From: Flaccisagitta enflata
Lineage: Eukaryota; Chaetognatha; Sagittoidea; Aphragmophora
Length of the DNA stretch: 64,000 nucleotides
Direction: 5' to 3'
Assembly: GCA_965153355.1 (NCBI GenBank)
Contig: OZ231128.1
Coordinates: 9,176,001 to 9,240,000, forward strand
In this document: positions 30,364-59,633 of the stretch, one piece after another
Layout: every line of letters starts with the position of its first letter
Position numbering within the stretch: position 1 is the first letter of the stretch
Program-made: the position numbers and the translations under genes
Notes under the pieces: model-generated
Seen by the model: only the letters and a program-made list of their open reading frames with translations
Databases searched by the model: none
Told to the model about the DNA's origin: nothing

Positions 30364-31384
30364 TAATAAGGCATAATTTTTCTCAGTCCCTTGAAATGCG
30401 CTCTAGCTTGTTTCACTCTGTACCAATCTGTTATCAGTCTGAATAAAAATGTTGATGATTCAGGTTCCACAGTCCCTATACATGAGTTGCAATTTAGGAG
30501 AATAGTCTTTATCTTTGAAGAGCTCTATCATCTAAACTGTTTGAGATACAGACCTGGGAACAGTCCAGATTTTTTGAAAACATTTAAACTGAATTGAATA
30601 GGTGCATCTTTTTTATCATTTGCATGGTACAAACAGAGATGTGGACGGACAGACGCAGACAGACAGACTTACAAATAGATGGGAAGGAACAAAGACACAG
30701 AGAGAAGATTTCTTGCTCCATGCACTTTTTTTCACCAGCACGTATGTCCATGTTTCAATATTCAACTTTAAGTGGTTGGACGCTTTTTTCGTCAGGAAAA
30801 AAAAACTTACCGTAAATGTACAAAGTGCAAGTTGGTAGGGACCTAAAGATTGCCGGTATAAAAGCTTTTTCTCTTCCTGGATGAACCCCCGAAGATTCTT
30901 TTATCTAGAGCAAGCAAAACTAGTCAAGAAAATAAATTTAAACTGAATTGCTTTTGTTCCTGGCTAATATTTATCAGGTCAGTCCCATTGCAGGGTGCTT
31001 GCGTTCACCATCAAAAAGTTACAAATCACGCTTTTGGTTGAACAATAAACATATAATTCAGCTGATGCAAAATTGAAATGAACGAAAAATACAGAACAAG
31101 GCCAAGTACTATCTTCGCCAAAAGAGACGCGACACTTTCTATCTAGAATATCTTGGCGACTAGAGAAGCTAGAAACTTATGAAAAAAACCATATTAATCT
31201 TCTCAAAAAGAACTACAAAATGAGTCCAATCTGGTAGCTGTATCTTAAAGCGTTTGGAAAGCAGAAGAAGAGAAATGGTCATTTTCAAAATTGATAAAGA
31301 ATTGCGAAAAAAAGAATAGAAAAAATTTCATGTAAGATTAACATTGGTTATCTCAGCTCCTGGAAAAGCTAGATATCTTTTTAT
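30364..31384 (+). other. Unassigned intergenic DNA
   Basis: AT-rich, with a short GACA run at about 30645-30670; no exon or TIR recognised. Confidence 0.5.
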
Positions 31385-32079
31385 ACAAAATTAGCCCCTT
31401 CAGACCTCAAATCTACGAACGAACGGATGGACGAATGAACAAAAGCCCCCTGTGTTCTACAGCACTTCGTCCCCTTTCAAATTCACTCAAATTCACAAAA
31501 ATGCATAGCAGGGCAATGGGTATCGCTGACCACATATTGCCCTCTGACAGCCTGTTGCGATTATTTAACCTAGAAGTATTTTTTGTTGTTTTTGGGCAGC
31601 GGCCCCAAAGGGGAAGAAGTTCTATAGAACACAAGGGGACTTTTGTTTGTCCGTCTGTCCGTCCCTCCGTCCATCCGTCTGTCCGTCCGTCATTCCGTCC
31701 ATCCGTTTGTCCCCTCTCAGTCCTGAAATATACCCTCTCAGGCCTGAAATCTGCCCTCTCAGGCCTTGAATCTGTCCTTTCAGGCCTTATCCCTGCTCTC
31801 ACAGATTCAAGGCCTGAGAGGGCAGATTTCAAGCTTGAGAGGTTAGATTTCAGGCCTAAGAGAGCAAATTTCAGGCCCGAGAGGGCCTGGGGAGGGTCAG
31901 ATGGATGGACGAAATGACAGACGGATGGACAGATGGATGAACAAAAGTCCCCCTGTGTTCTACAGGACTTAGTCCCCTTTGGGGCCGCTGCCCTGCTTCC
32001 TCTCATTCCAATACACAATCATGCAAAGCAGGGCAACAGGTATTGCTGACCACATATTGCCATTGGGCGACCTGTTCAT
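31385..32079 (+). mobile_element. Two adjacent FB-family elements
   Basis: A 3'-end fragment (about 31385-31560) is followed by a full element from 31595: GGGCAGCGGCCCCAAAGGGG, GTCC array, tandem CTCAGGCCTGAAATCTGCCC units with an inverted half, the inverted right end and the GGGCGACCTGTT tail. Open frames on both strands come from the units. Confidence 0.7.
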
Positions 32080-32460
32080 CCATTCAACCCTCGCCCCATG
32101 TAGCCTCTTAAGCCTCAAACCGACCTGGTTAGCCCTCAAATCTGACCTTTAAAGCGTCATGTCTACTCTCTTACGGTTAAAATCAGCTTTCATATGTCCT
32201 CACTTAGCCCTTTGAAATTTCAAATCAGCCCTCTCAGGTTTCAAATCAGCCCTCTCAGTTTTTAAATGAGCCCGGTGAAGCCTCGAAACTGCTCAAATCA
32301 GTCCTTTTTTAGGACCCAAACTTGGCCATTCAGACTTTGAGCCAGCTTCCTTAGTCCTTGAATCAGCTTTGAGGAGGCTTAAGGCCTGCATTGTACAAGA
32401 CTTCAGCCACATTGGAGCCGCTGCCTCCCCTCACTCACATTTTTGCCAGGTATTACATCC

Positions 32461-33780
32461 CCAAATTTAGTGTTGTTGATAAACGCCAAATAAACACCGT
32501 TTATAAACAATGCTACAAAACAGTTTATAAACATTAAAAGATGCATATAAAATAAACAAAATTGTTTATATGGCAGTAACCGTTGATGAACAGAGGAAAA
32601 AAAGAAATTGTTTGACCTGATCAGTACAAACTGAAAAAGTACACACTAGAAAAAGTTTTATTGGAAAAATCAAAATTTTGAAGGTTGCCATTAATTTGTT
32701 TGACTCCAAAAATTGTTAAAAAGAGCCCATAATTGATGGTTTATAAACAGATCAATGTTGATGTTTATAAACAACAAAAATTAAGTGTTTATAAACGCTG
32801 AAAATATGGTAACAAATAAATAAAATTTATTTATAAGAGTCATAGTTTTTGTATTTATCAACACAAATATTTCTTAGAGAGTGTAAATGTTTATGAAATC
32901 AAATCTATGGCACCAAATGAACATAATTTGTTCATAAGAATCATATATCTGGTGTTTATAAACACACAAAATTCTACAAGAGTATAAACGCTTATGAAAT
33001 CCAATTTGTTTATGAGAGTCATATTTTTAGTGTTTATAAACACAAAAATTTCTTAAGTAGTGTGAACCTTTATAAAATCAAATTCATGGTACCAAATGTT
33101 TATTAGCAAAAAAATTGAGAGCAAATATACAATTTATCTATATACAAAAGAAATTGGGGGCAAATAAATGAATTTAGATGATAAAGAGGGGGGGGGGGGA
33201 AGGAGGAAGAAATAAATTTAAAAAGGCTGGATACACGGCTACCCTAGTTGCGTGTGGGTGGGCAGGAGCAATGATGGAGAAAATCACTGTGGCATTGGGT
33301 AGGAGCAGTAAGCTCAAAAAGCTCAAAAACACAGAAAAAATAAAAAGGGGACTAACCAACTGACCAACCAACCAACAGACCAACATAGTGGGATGTAGAG
33401 TTGTGAAGCATGCGACTAAAAATCCTTGGCACATTCCCCATTGCAATGTTTGAGATTATGAATAAAGAAAATATGGTGCAAATAAACATTTTTTGTTTAT
33501 TTTCTTGGCACTTATAAACACAAAATATTTAGCGTTTACAAAAACTTAATTTTTGTCGTTTATGAACATCAATATTGTTGTGTTCATAAACGATCAATTA
33601 TGGGCTCTTTTTAACTATTTTTGGAGTAAAAACAGATAAGTAGCAACCTTCAAAATTTTGATTTTTCTGATACAACAATTTTGTTTTTTTGATATGCATT
33701 TTCTAGTATTTATAAAAAGCTGCATAGCATTGTTTATAAACGGCATTTATTTGGCGATGATAAACACCCCTAATATCAAG
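32461..33780 (+). mobile_element. TTTATAAAC-rich fold-back with nested insertion
   Basis: Left (about 32470-32780) and right (about 33540-33775) arms are inverted copies (AGAGCCCATAATTGAT and complement, CAAAATTTTGAAGGTTGC and complement). The centre carries many GTTTATAAACAC words. A GTCGCGTG-family element is inserted at about 33226-33420. Confidence 0.65.
33226..33420 (-). mobile_element. GTCGCGTG-family short element
   Basis: GGATACACGGCTACCCTAGT start, an ACCAACCAACAGACC core, and GAGTTGTGAAGCATGCGACT hairpin before AAAAA. Confidence 0.65.
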
Positions 33781-34034
33781 CATGTGATATCTCCCCTTTT
33801 TTTGAGGCATATGTCAGGGACCTTCAGTTTTCTCATTCAACCTTGTTAGATAAAACCAGTTTTTGTGCATCTTTTCTGGCAGATCCACTCTTCCTTATGC
33901 CACAAATGAAGCACAAATGAAGCACAAATGGAGCACAAATGAAGCAGCTTACCACTGGTCAAAAATCGAAAACGAAAGTCCCAGAGAGAGAAGCTGGCAG
34001 ACAGACAGCAGCTCTTCTCTCTCTCTTTCCTCTG

Positions 34035-34190
<156 letters not shown>

Positions 34191-34539
34191 TCCATTTTTC
34201 AGGCTTTTATGTTTATATCCCGGCCGTATTGCGTGCAGCTGAACTCCGCGTTTCTGCACAAGGCGCCTTTTCTAAGTGGAGGAACATGGTTGTTATGACT
34301 CATCATGTGGAATAAAAGGAATTTGCCTGGGTCAAGCTAGTTTTCATTATTTCTACGGCGCAAATGAAACGGTTTTGTTATTGGAATGTGTTGTGCTCTT
34401 CAAAGTCTTGTTTCTCGGCACAAGCGACATCCAGCATCGACTAAGGAATGAATCAGATCGACTAACCTAGAGATTTATCTAGCTAGGGGATATAAAGAAA
34501 CAGCAGTCCCAGATGGCCTGATCCTAAACTACTGCGTCA

Positions 34540-34582
34540 TCATCATCATCTTCACTTAGTGCATTGACCTCTTAATAATTCA
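34540..34582 (+). repeat. Paralogous copy of the transporter leader without MITE
   Basis: CATCATCTTCACTTA then GTGCATTGACCTCTTAATAAT matches the two sides of the MITE at 38132-38399, just upstream of the transporter start codon, and so represents an empty insertion site. Confidence 0.8.
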
Positions 34583-34719
34583 AAATTACCCCCTTATTTA
34601 AAAAGTTCGTCCAGTCCCATGGACCAGGTTGCGCACCCTGATGCATGTGACTAGAAACAAAAATCCCTCCCAAAAATTAAGCATGAACACCTCAATGAGA
34701 TCTAAGGCGCGCAAAACAA

Positions 34720-35085
34720 TGGTCAATACGTCAATGGAAACGCCCAAAAGTTAATCCAATCTTACCATAGAAGAGGCTTGCTAAAAAAACATCTCATGCA
34801 AATTTTCAGGCCTCTGGGATAGGGGGAACCTTTGTTAGGGTGACCATGAAGTTTCTATAGAAGTCTATGGCAGAGACAAAATTTGCATAATAGAAATATT
34901 GATTCCAATGCTAATTCAATTCAAACTTCAACCTCACCCTAACGAAGGTTCCTGCTCTCTGAGAGGCCCAAAATTTTGCATGGAATATTTTTTTACCAAG
35001 CCTCAACTGTGGAAAGATTGGTGAAAGCCATAGTCGAAGTTTGGGGCGCTTCATGGGACGTAATGGTCAATCAAAAATAGCGTAG
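34720..35085 (+). mobile_element. Imperfect fold-back element
   Basis: Inverted arms: TGAGGCTTGG/AGAGGCTTGC complements, CATGCAAAATTTTGGGCCTC, and CGTTAGGGTGAGG vs its partner. Diverged, no ORF. Confidence 0.6.
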
Positions 35086-35123
35086 TAACACACTTCCTAA
35101 AGTCTATTCGGTCGACCTATTTA

Positions 35124-35394
35124 GGGCATGTTTCTAGCGACGACCAAAAACGCGTTGAACCTAATTACAGTGTGAACACATATTCAAGAATTTCAGCTGT
35201 CCCACGGGGGAGTGAGCGAAGTGAGTGAGCGAAGTGAGTGAGCGAGCCCGTGAACGGAGCGAGCGAGCGAAGCGAGCATAGCGAAGCGGAGTGCTTCGGA
35301 GCGAGTGAGCGGAGTGAGTAGTGCGAGCGAACAAATGTAGCGAGCGACCAAGGGCCCGCTAAAAACGCAGTTGTCTGCAACTAGAACTAGTGGC
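35124..35394 (+). mobile_element. Harbinger-like MITE, copy 5
   Basis: TTA then GGGCATGTTTCTAGCGACGA, GTGAGCGAG-rich interior; right TIR degenerate. Confidence 0.7.
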
Positions 35395-35504
35395 GTTCGC
35401 CATATTGTGTTCCACGAAAACTTGATTTGGCATGAAAAAGAAAAGCAACAACTTATGAAATATATCTGATAATAATAACTGGATAAATTTGTGTTATAGA
35501 TAAT

Positions 35505-35645
35505 GGCCGCCTGTGGGCGGCCTAACTACCACCTGTTAGCAACCTTACTGCCGCCTATGGGCGGCCTCACTGCCGCCTGTGGGCGGTCCCATTGCCGCCT
35601 GTGGGCGGTCCCACTGCCGCCTGTGGGCGGTCCCACTGCCGCCTG
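35505..35645 (+). repeat. 22-bp CCGCCTGTGGGCGG tandem repeat
   Basis: About six units of ACTGCCGCCTGTGGGCGGTC; each contains a small palindrome CCGCC-GGCGG. It runs into the 30-bp minisatellite. Confidence 0.85.
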
Positions 35646-37640
35646 TGACATACATCGAAGAATTCTGGGCTGTGTGACATACTTTGGAGAAAACAGGGTG
35701 GTGTGACATACATCGGAGAATTCTGGGCTGTGTGACATACATTGTAGAAAACAGAGTGGTGTGACATGCATAGGCAGGCAGAGAATGCAATGAGCCAGTC
35801 ACATTTGGAGAAAGCTAGGCTGTGTTACACACATCGGAGAAAACTGGGTTGTGTGACACACATTCAGAGAAAACTGGGTTGTGTGACAGACATTCGGAGA
35901 AATCTGGGCTGTGTGAAACACATTTGGAGAAAACTGGGTTGTGTGACACACATTCAGAGAAAACTGAGTTATGAGACACACAATGGAGAAAAGTGGGCTG
36001 TGTGACACACATTTTGAGAAAGCTAGGCTGTGTGACACACATCGCAGAAAACTGGGCTGTCACACACATTCAAGGAAAACTGGGTTGTGTGACACACATC
36101 GGAGAAAACTGGGTTGTGTGACACACGTTCAGAGAAAACTGGGTTGTGTTACACACATCGGAGAAAACTGGGTTGTGTGACACACATGCGGAGAAAACTG
36201 GGTTGTGTGACACACATTCGGAGAAATCTGGGTTGTGTGACACACATTCGGAGAAGACTGGGTTGTGTGACACACATTCGGAGAAATCTGGGTTGTGTGA
36301 CACACATCGGAGAAAATTGGGTTGTGTGACACACATTCGGAGAAAACTGGGTTGTGTGACACACATTCGGAGAAAACTGGGTTGTGTGACACACATTCGG
36401 AGAAATCTGGGTTTTGTGACACACATTGGAGAAAACTGGGTTGTGTGACACACATTTGGAGAAAACTGGGTTGTGTGACACACATTCAGAGAAAACTAGG
36501 TTGTGTGACACACATTCGGAGTAATCTGGGCTGTGTGACACACATTTGGAGAAAACTGGGTTGTGTGACACACATTTGGAGAAAACTGGGTTCTGTGACA
36601 CACATTCGGAGAAAACTGAGTTATGAGACACACAATAGAGAAAACTGGGTTGTGTGACACACATTCGGAGAAAACTGGGTTGTGTGACACACATTGGGAT
36701 AATCTGGGTTGTGTGACACACATTCGGAGAAAACTGGGTTGTGTGACACACATTCGGAGAAATCTGGGTTGTGTGACACACATCGGAGAAAACTGGGTTG
36801 TGTGACACACATTCGGAGAAAACTGGGTTGTGTGACACACATTCGGAGAAAACTGGGTTGTGTGACACATATTCGGAGAAAACTGGGTTGTGTGACACAC
36901 ATTCGGAGAAAACTAGGTTGTGTGACACACATTCAGAGAAAACTGGGTTGTGTGACACACATTTGGAGAAATCTGGGTTGTGTGACACACATCAGAGAAA
37001 ACTGGGTTGTGTGACACACATTTGGAGAAAACTGGGTTGTGTGACACACATTTGGATAAATCTGGGTTGTGTGACACACATTAGGAGAAAACTGGGTTGT
37101 GTGACACACATTTGGAGAAATCTGGGTTGTGTGACACACATCGGAGAAAACTGGGGTGTGTGACACACATTCGGAGAAAACTGGGTTGTGTGACACACAT
37201 TCGGAGGAATCTGGGTTGTGTGACACACATCGGAGAAAACTGGGTTGTGTGACACACATCCAGAGAAAACTGGGTTGTGTGACACACATTCGAGGAATCT
37301 GGGCTGTGTGACACACATTTGGAGAAAACTGGGTTGTGTGACATACAATGGAGAAATTTGGGCCGTGTGACACACATTCGGAGAAAACTGAGTTATGTGA
37401 CACACAATGGAGAAAACTGGGCTGTGTGACACACATTTGGAGAAATCTGGGCAATGTGACACACATTCGGAGAAAACTGGACTGTGTGACACACATTCGG
37501 AGAAAACTGGGTTGTGTGACACACAATGGAGAAATCTGGGCTGTGTGACACATTCGGAAAAAACTGGATTGTCTGACACACATTCGGAGAATACTAGGCT
37601 GTGTAACACACATTCGGAGAAAACTGGGTTGTGTGACACA
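35646..37640 (+). repeat. 30-bp minisatellite (about 65 units)
   Basis: Unit GTGTGACACACATTCGGAGA plus AAACTGGGTT; most units are 30 bp, with 26-29-bp variants. Stop codons are rare in several frames, giving long open frames on both strands (up to 279 codons with decapeptide CVSHNPVFSE). No start context, splice sites or compositional sign of coding. Confidence 0.95.
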
Positions 37641-37764
37641 CGGACGGACGAACGGAGAAATTCTGAATATTCAGTGTTCCACTATCGTGGAACACAAACA
37701 CACCCTTATAGATCCCATCTTTGTGGCCGTTTTATCTCACGGCCTCTCCTCGTGAATAATCTGC

Positions 37765-37880
37765 TTGATAGGTGGCCAATTAGGGCCAGTGTGAGTGTGG
37801 AAGGTGGTGGTTATGGGTGGATATAGTTGAGATAGGCCTAGGAGCTTGACAGGTGGCCAATTAGGGCCAGTGTGCATCGC
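37765..37880 (+). repeat. 29-bp direct duplication
   Basis: CTTGATAGGTGGCCAATTAG then GGCCAGTGTG, repeated at about 37847 with one change. Confidence 0.8.
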
Positions 37881-38131
37881 CCTTTTCGTCGTCGTCATCG
37901 TCGTTATTGTCATCGTCGTTTTCGTCGTCGTTTTCGTCGTCTTTTTCATCGCGTATATATAAAAACGTCTTTCTTTACAAATTTCTTCTTCCTCTCAGTT
38001 CATTCACCCTTCCCGTCCTCCTCATACATTCACATAGTCCCACGCATTATGTTTTCCTTTTCTTTACAACTTAAAAAGTATTTCCTTACCACCGTAAAAT
38101 AAGCGAGCGTCACCATCATCATCTTCACTTA

Positions 38132-38399
38132 GGGCGTGTTTCTAGTGGCGACCAAAACGCGTTTGTTCCCGTGAAACGCGATAACAGCGTGAACACATGT
38201 TAAAGATTTTCAACCATCCCATGAGGGAGTGAGCGAAGTGAGTGAGCGAGCCTGTGAACAAAGCGAGCGAGCAAAGCGAGCATAGCGAAGCGGAGCGCTG
38301 CGGAGCAAGTGAGCGAAGAGAGCGGTGCGAGCGAACGAATGTAGCGAGCGACCGAGTGGCCCTTTCAAAACGCGATCGTCTTTGACTAGAAACGCCCCC
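38132..38399 (+). mobile_element. Harbinger-like MITE, copy 6, in transporter leader
   Basis: GGGCGTGTTTCTAGTGGCGA to CTAGAAACGCCCCC with perfect TTA duplication (38129-38131, 38400-38402), 47 bases upstream of the ATG. The paralogous sequence at 34540-34582 lacks the element. Confidence 0.85.
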
Positions 38400-38445
38400 T
38401 TAGTGCATTGACCTCTTATTAATACACTTAGAAGAAGATACAGAG

Positions 38446-57233
<18,788 letters not shown>

Positions 57234-58640
57234 TCTTTGTTGTTCTTTATTTCTTTTGCAACTGTTTCACAAAATGACAGCTTAAGGGCAAGTTTTTTTG
57301 TTATTTAACATAAGTGCAATCCCCAAAAGATTTGATTCTTTGCCATTGGATGGTCTTAGGATTAGTAAGATTTCCAAAGTGATATCTGTATTTATGCAGT
57401 TTTACACAGCAGTAAGAACAAGGAGTAGCGCACCTCATGAAAGAGTGAAAGTAACAGCTTAGCTAAAACAACAACAATTTCAGAGTGATGTGTTTGATAC
57501 CATTTAAGAAAAGCAATCTGCCGCCCTGGTAAAAGCCAAAAGCATCAACTTTGGAGGAACACTGTTCCTAAACCAATTTCACAAAAAGCCCAAGATTGGT
57601 TACATTTGAAAGTATTTAGCATCTCTTTGAATTATCAACAATTGCTAAATTAACTTTACAGTGGATCAAGTTGCACATGAATATCCAACTAGTTGTACAA
57701 ATTGGCTGGCTAGTTAGATACAGGGGCTGGCTAGTTGATCAGTTTTAGGATAATCTATTGTCTGTTTAAATGTCAATTACATATCTCAGTGTTAAAAAAC
57801 TTTATCGCTTAAGTTCAAAATACAGCAGACAAAATCATAGATTGAAAATATACAAAATACAAACATCTCTAACTATCCATGGATAAGTAAACCTGGACTG
57901 TGGACCAGGCAAGACCTATGTAATAAGTCTACACTAGGTCTTGGCGGGTTTAGAGGCTTCCCATCACCCTTGCTATCACACATACCAAAAAATAAAGGAG
58001 ACATTAGGAAAATAAGAGATCAAATCATAAAAGTTTCATAAAAGTTGTGTTGGTGAAAATACAGTGTAATGAAATGACAGTGTTGATAGAAAAGGTAAGG
58101 TAAGGTGAGGATCAGGAAGAGGATAAGACAGGTGATCAAGAGGGCTTCAGTGGTTGAAGGTACAGGTGAAAACAAATGGTCAAAGAAGGTAGAGGTAGTG
58201 AGAGGTAGATGTAGTGAGAGGTATGTGACAAAATAACAATGGGTGGTGAAGGGTAGGGGTAGGTAGGAGGTAGGGGTAGGTAGAAGGCATGGGTAGGAGG
58301 GTAGGTGGGGTAGGTAGGTAGGGGTAGGTGGTAGGGGTATATATGGGTAGGAAGGTAGGTAGGGGTAGGTAGGTAGGGGTAGGTGGGAGGTAGGAGTAGG
58401 TAAGTAGGAGGAGGTAGGGCTAAGTAGGAGTAGCGGTGGGTAGGGGGTAGGGGTAGGAGGGTAAGCAGGAGGTAGGGGTGGGTAGGGGCAAAAAGGTAGA
58501 TCAGGAGCAGAATGAAAGAGTCTTATACCAAACCAAGTCTAAGTCTATGTAAATAGTACAGAAATAAGTTTTTTAAAAAATCTAAAACTTAAGTAAAATG
58601 AAAATTAGAAGTCTTGATTTTTGAAACAAGTGACGCGGGG
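57234..58640 (+). other. Transporter 3' flank with GGTAG array
   Basis: AT-rich 3' flank, then GGTAGG/GGGGTAGGTA array at about 58240-58500, G-rich on the plus strand. No exon recognised. Confidence 0.6.
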
Positions 58641-58850
58641 GTCACAATATCGTTGCGGACGGGTGGGCAGGGGCAGCCAACCCCCAGCCTTGCCCAAACC
58701 CCCTTCCCACACACTAACATACACCCACACACATTCAATGACAGCTGCAGCATCGTAAAATGCGCGTTTCTCGCGTTTTCAACTCAAGCGTGACGGACCA
58801 ACCAACCAACCAACCAACCGACCGACGGACGGACGGACGGACGGACAAAT
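58640..58850 (-). mobile_element. GTCC-family element, subfamily 2
   Basis: TTGCGGACGGGTGGGCAGGG start and ACCAACCGACCGACGGACGG core in reverse orientation; terminal hairpin decayed. Confidence 0.6.
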
Positions 58851-59003
58851 GAAAATTAGCAGTCTTGATTTTTGAAAAAATCTTTAAAAATTTTCAAAAC
58901 CTGTGAAAACCACAAGAGCTACTGGCATATCATCTATAGCAAGTCAAGCAAAAGAGTATGCAAAATCCGCTTTTTGGGGCAGATACCATTTAATTCCCTT
59001 TTT

Positions 59004-59186
59004 AAGTCACGGACACGCCACTCTACACCTTGCCGTGTTGGTCGGTAGGTAGGTAGGTTGGTCAGTTGGTTGGTAGGTCGGTTGGTATGTGGGTCCATCT
59101 GACACATTTTTAATTCTGAGCGGTTTTTGCAATAATGCTCCTGCCCAACCGTCCGCGACTGGATTGCCGTGTATCCGGCCTTGTTC
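59004..59186 (+). mobile_element. GTCC-family element
   Basis: AAGTCACGGACACGCCACTC start, GGTAGGTAGGTTGGTCAGTT core, GCCGTGTATCCGGCCTTGTT end. Confidence 0.7.
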
Positions 59187-59334
59187 AATAACACTTCAGT
59201 ATCTCCCACCCTGTGCAAGATTAAAAGATTTTTTTGCCTGTATGGTTTTTGGTGAATCATTGATTTTTTTTCTTTTAAAAATCGCGGTAATTTAGAAAGC
59301 AAACAGAATTTGCTATCTCAGTGATTTAAGAATT

Positions 59335-59632
59335 CAGGCCTGTATATAATTGAGGGAAATCAATGGGTCTGAAGATGGGGAAGGAAATCAGAGGGAAAAA
59401 AGAGAAAAAAAGAGAAAAAAAGAAAATTTTGGGAAAACAATAACTTTTGACAGTACCAAAGCATAAAAACTAGTTAGTAAACACAATTTAACACTATCTA
59501 AACCCTAACTACACTGTTTTATAGCTTTATGGGGAAGAAAATCATTTTAAAATGCAACGCGTTGCGTCGTGGGGAAGAAAATCAAAGGCAGGGGGGGAAA
59601 AATCCAAAGCGACCCAATTATATACACCCCTG
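59335..59632 (+). mobile_element. hAT-like MITE abutting the GPCR stop codon
   Basis: CAGGCCTGTATATAATTGAG start and ATTATATACACCCCTG end. The minus-strand GPCR stop codon lies at 59636-59634, one base from the element, in sequence TTTAAGAT that resembles the other flank (TTTAAGAA). Confidence 0.8.
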
Positions 59633-59633
59633 T

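Noticed and set aside
34202-34310. Possible exon after the TC tract
   Set aside because: It has a pyrimidine tract and AG but no recognisable homology, no partner exon in phase and no clear donor.
35646-37640. CRISPR-like array
   Set aside because: Units of 26-30 bp are head-to-tail without unique spacers, in an intron-bearing animal genome; it is a minisatellite.
37870-38105. Arg/His-rich frame near the transporter start
   Set aside because: Encoded by a CGTCGT/TCGTCAT repeat, with no homology.
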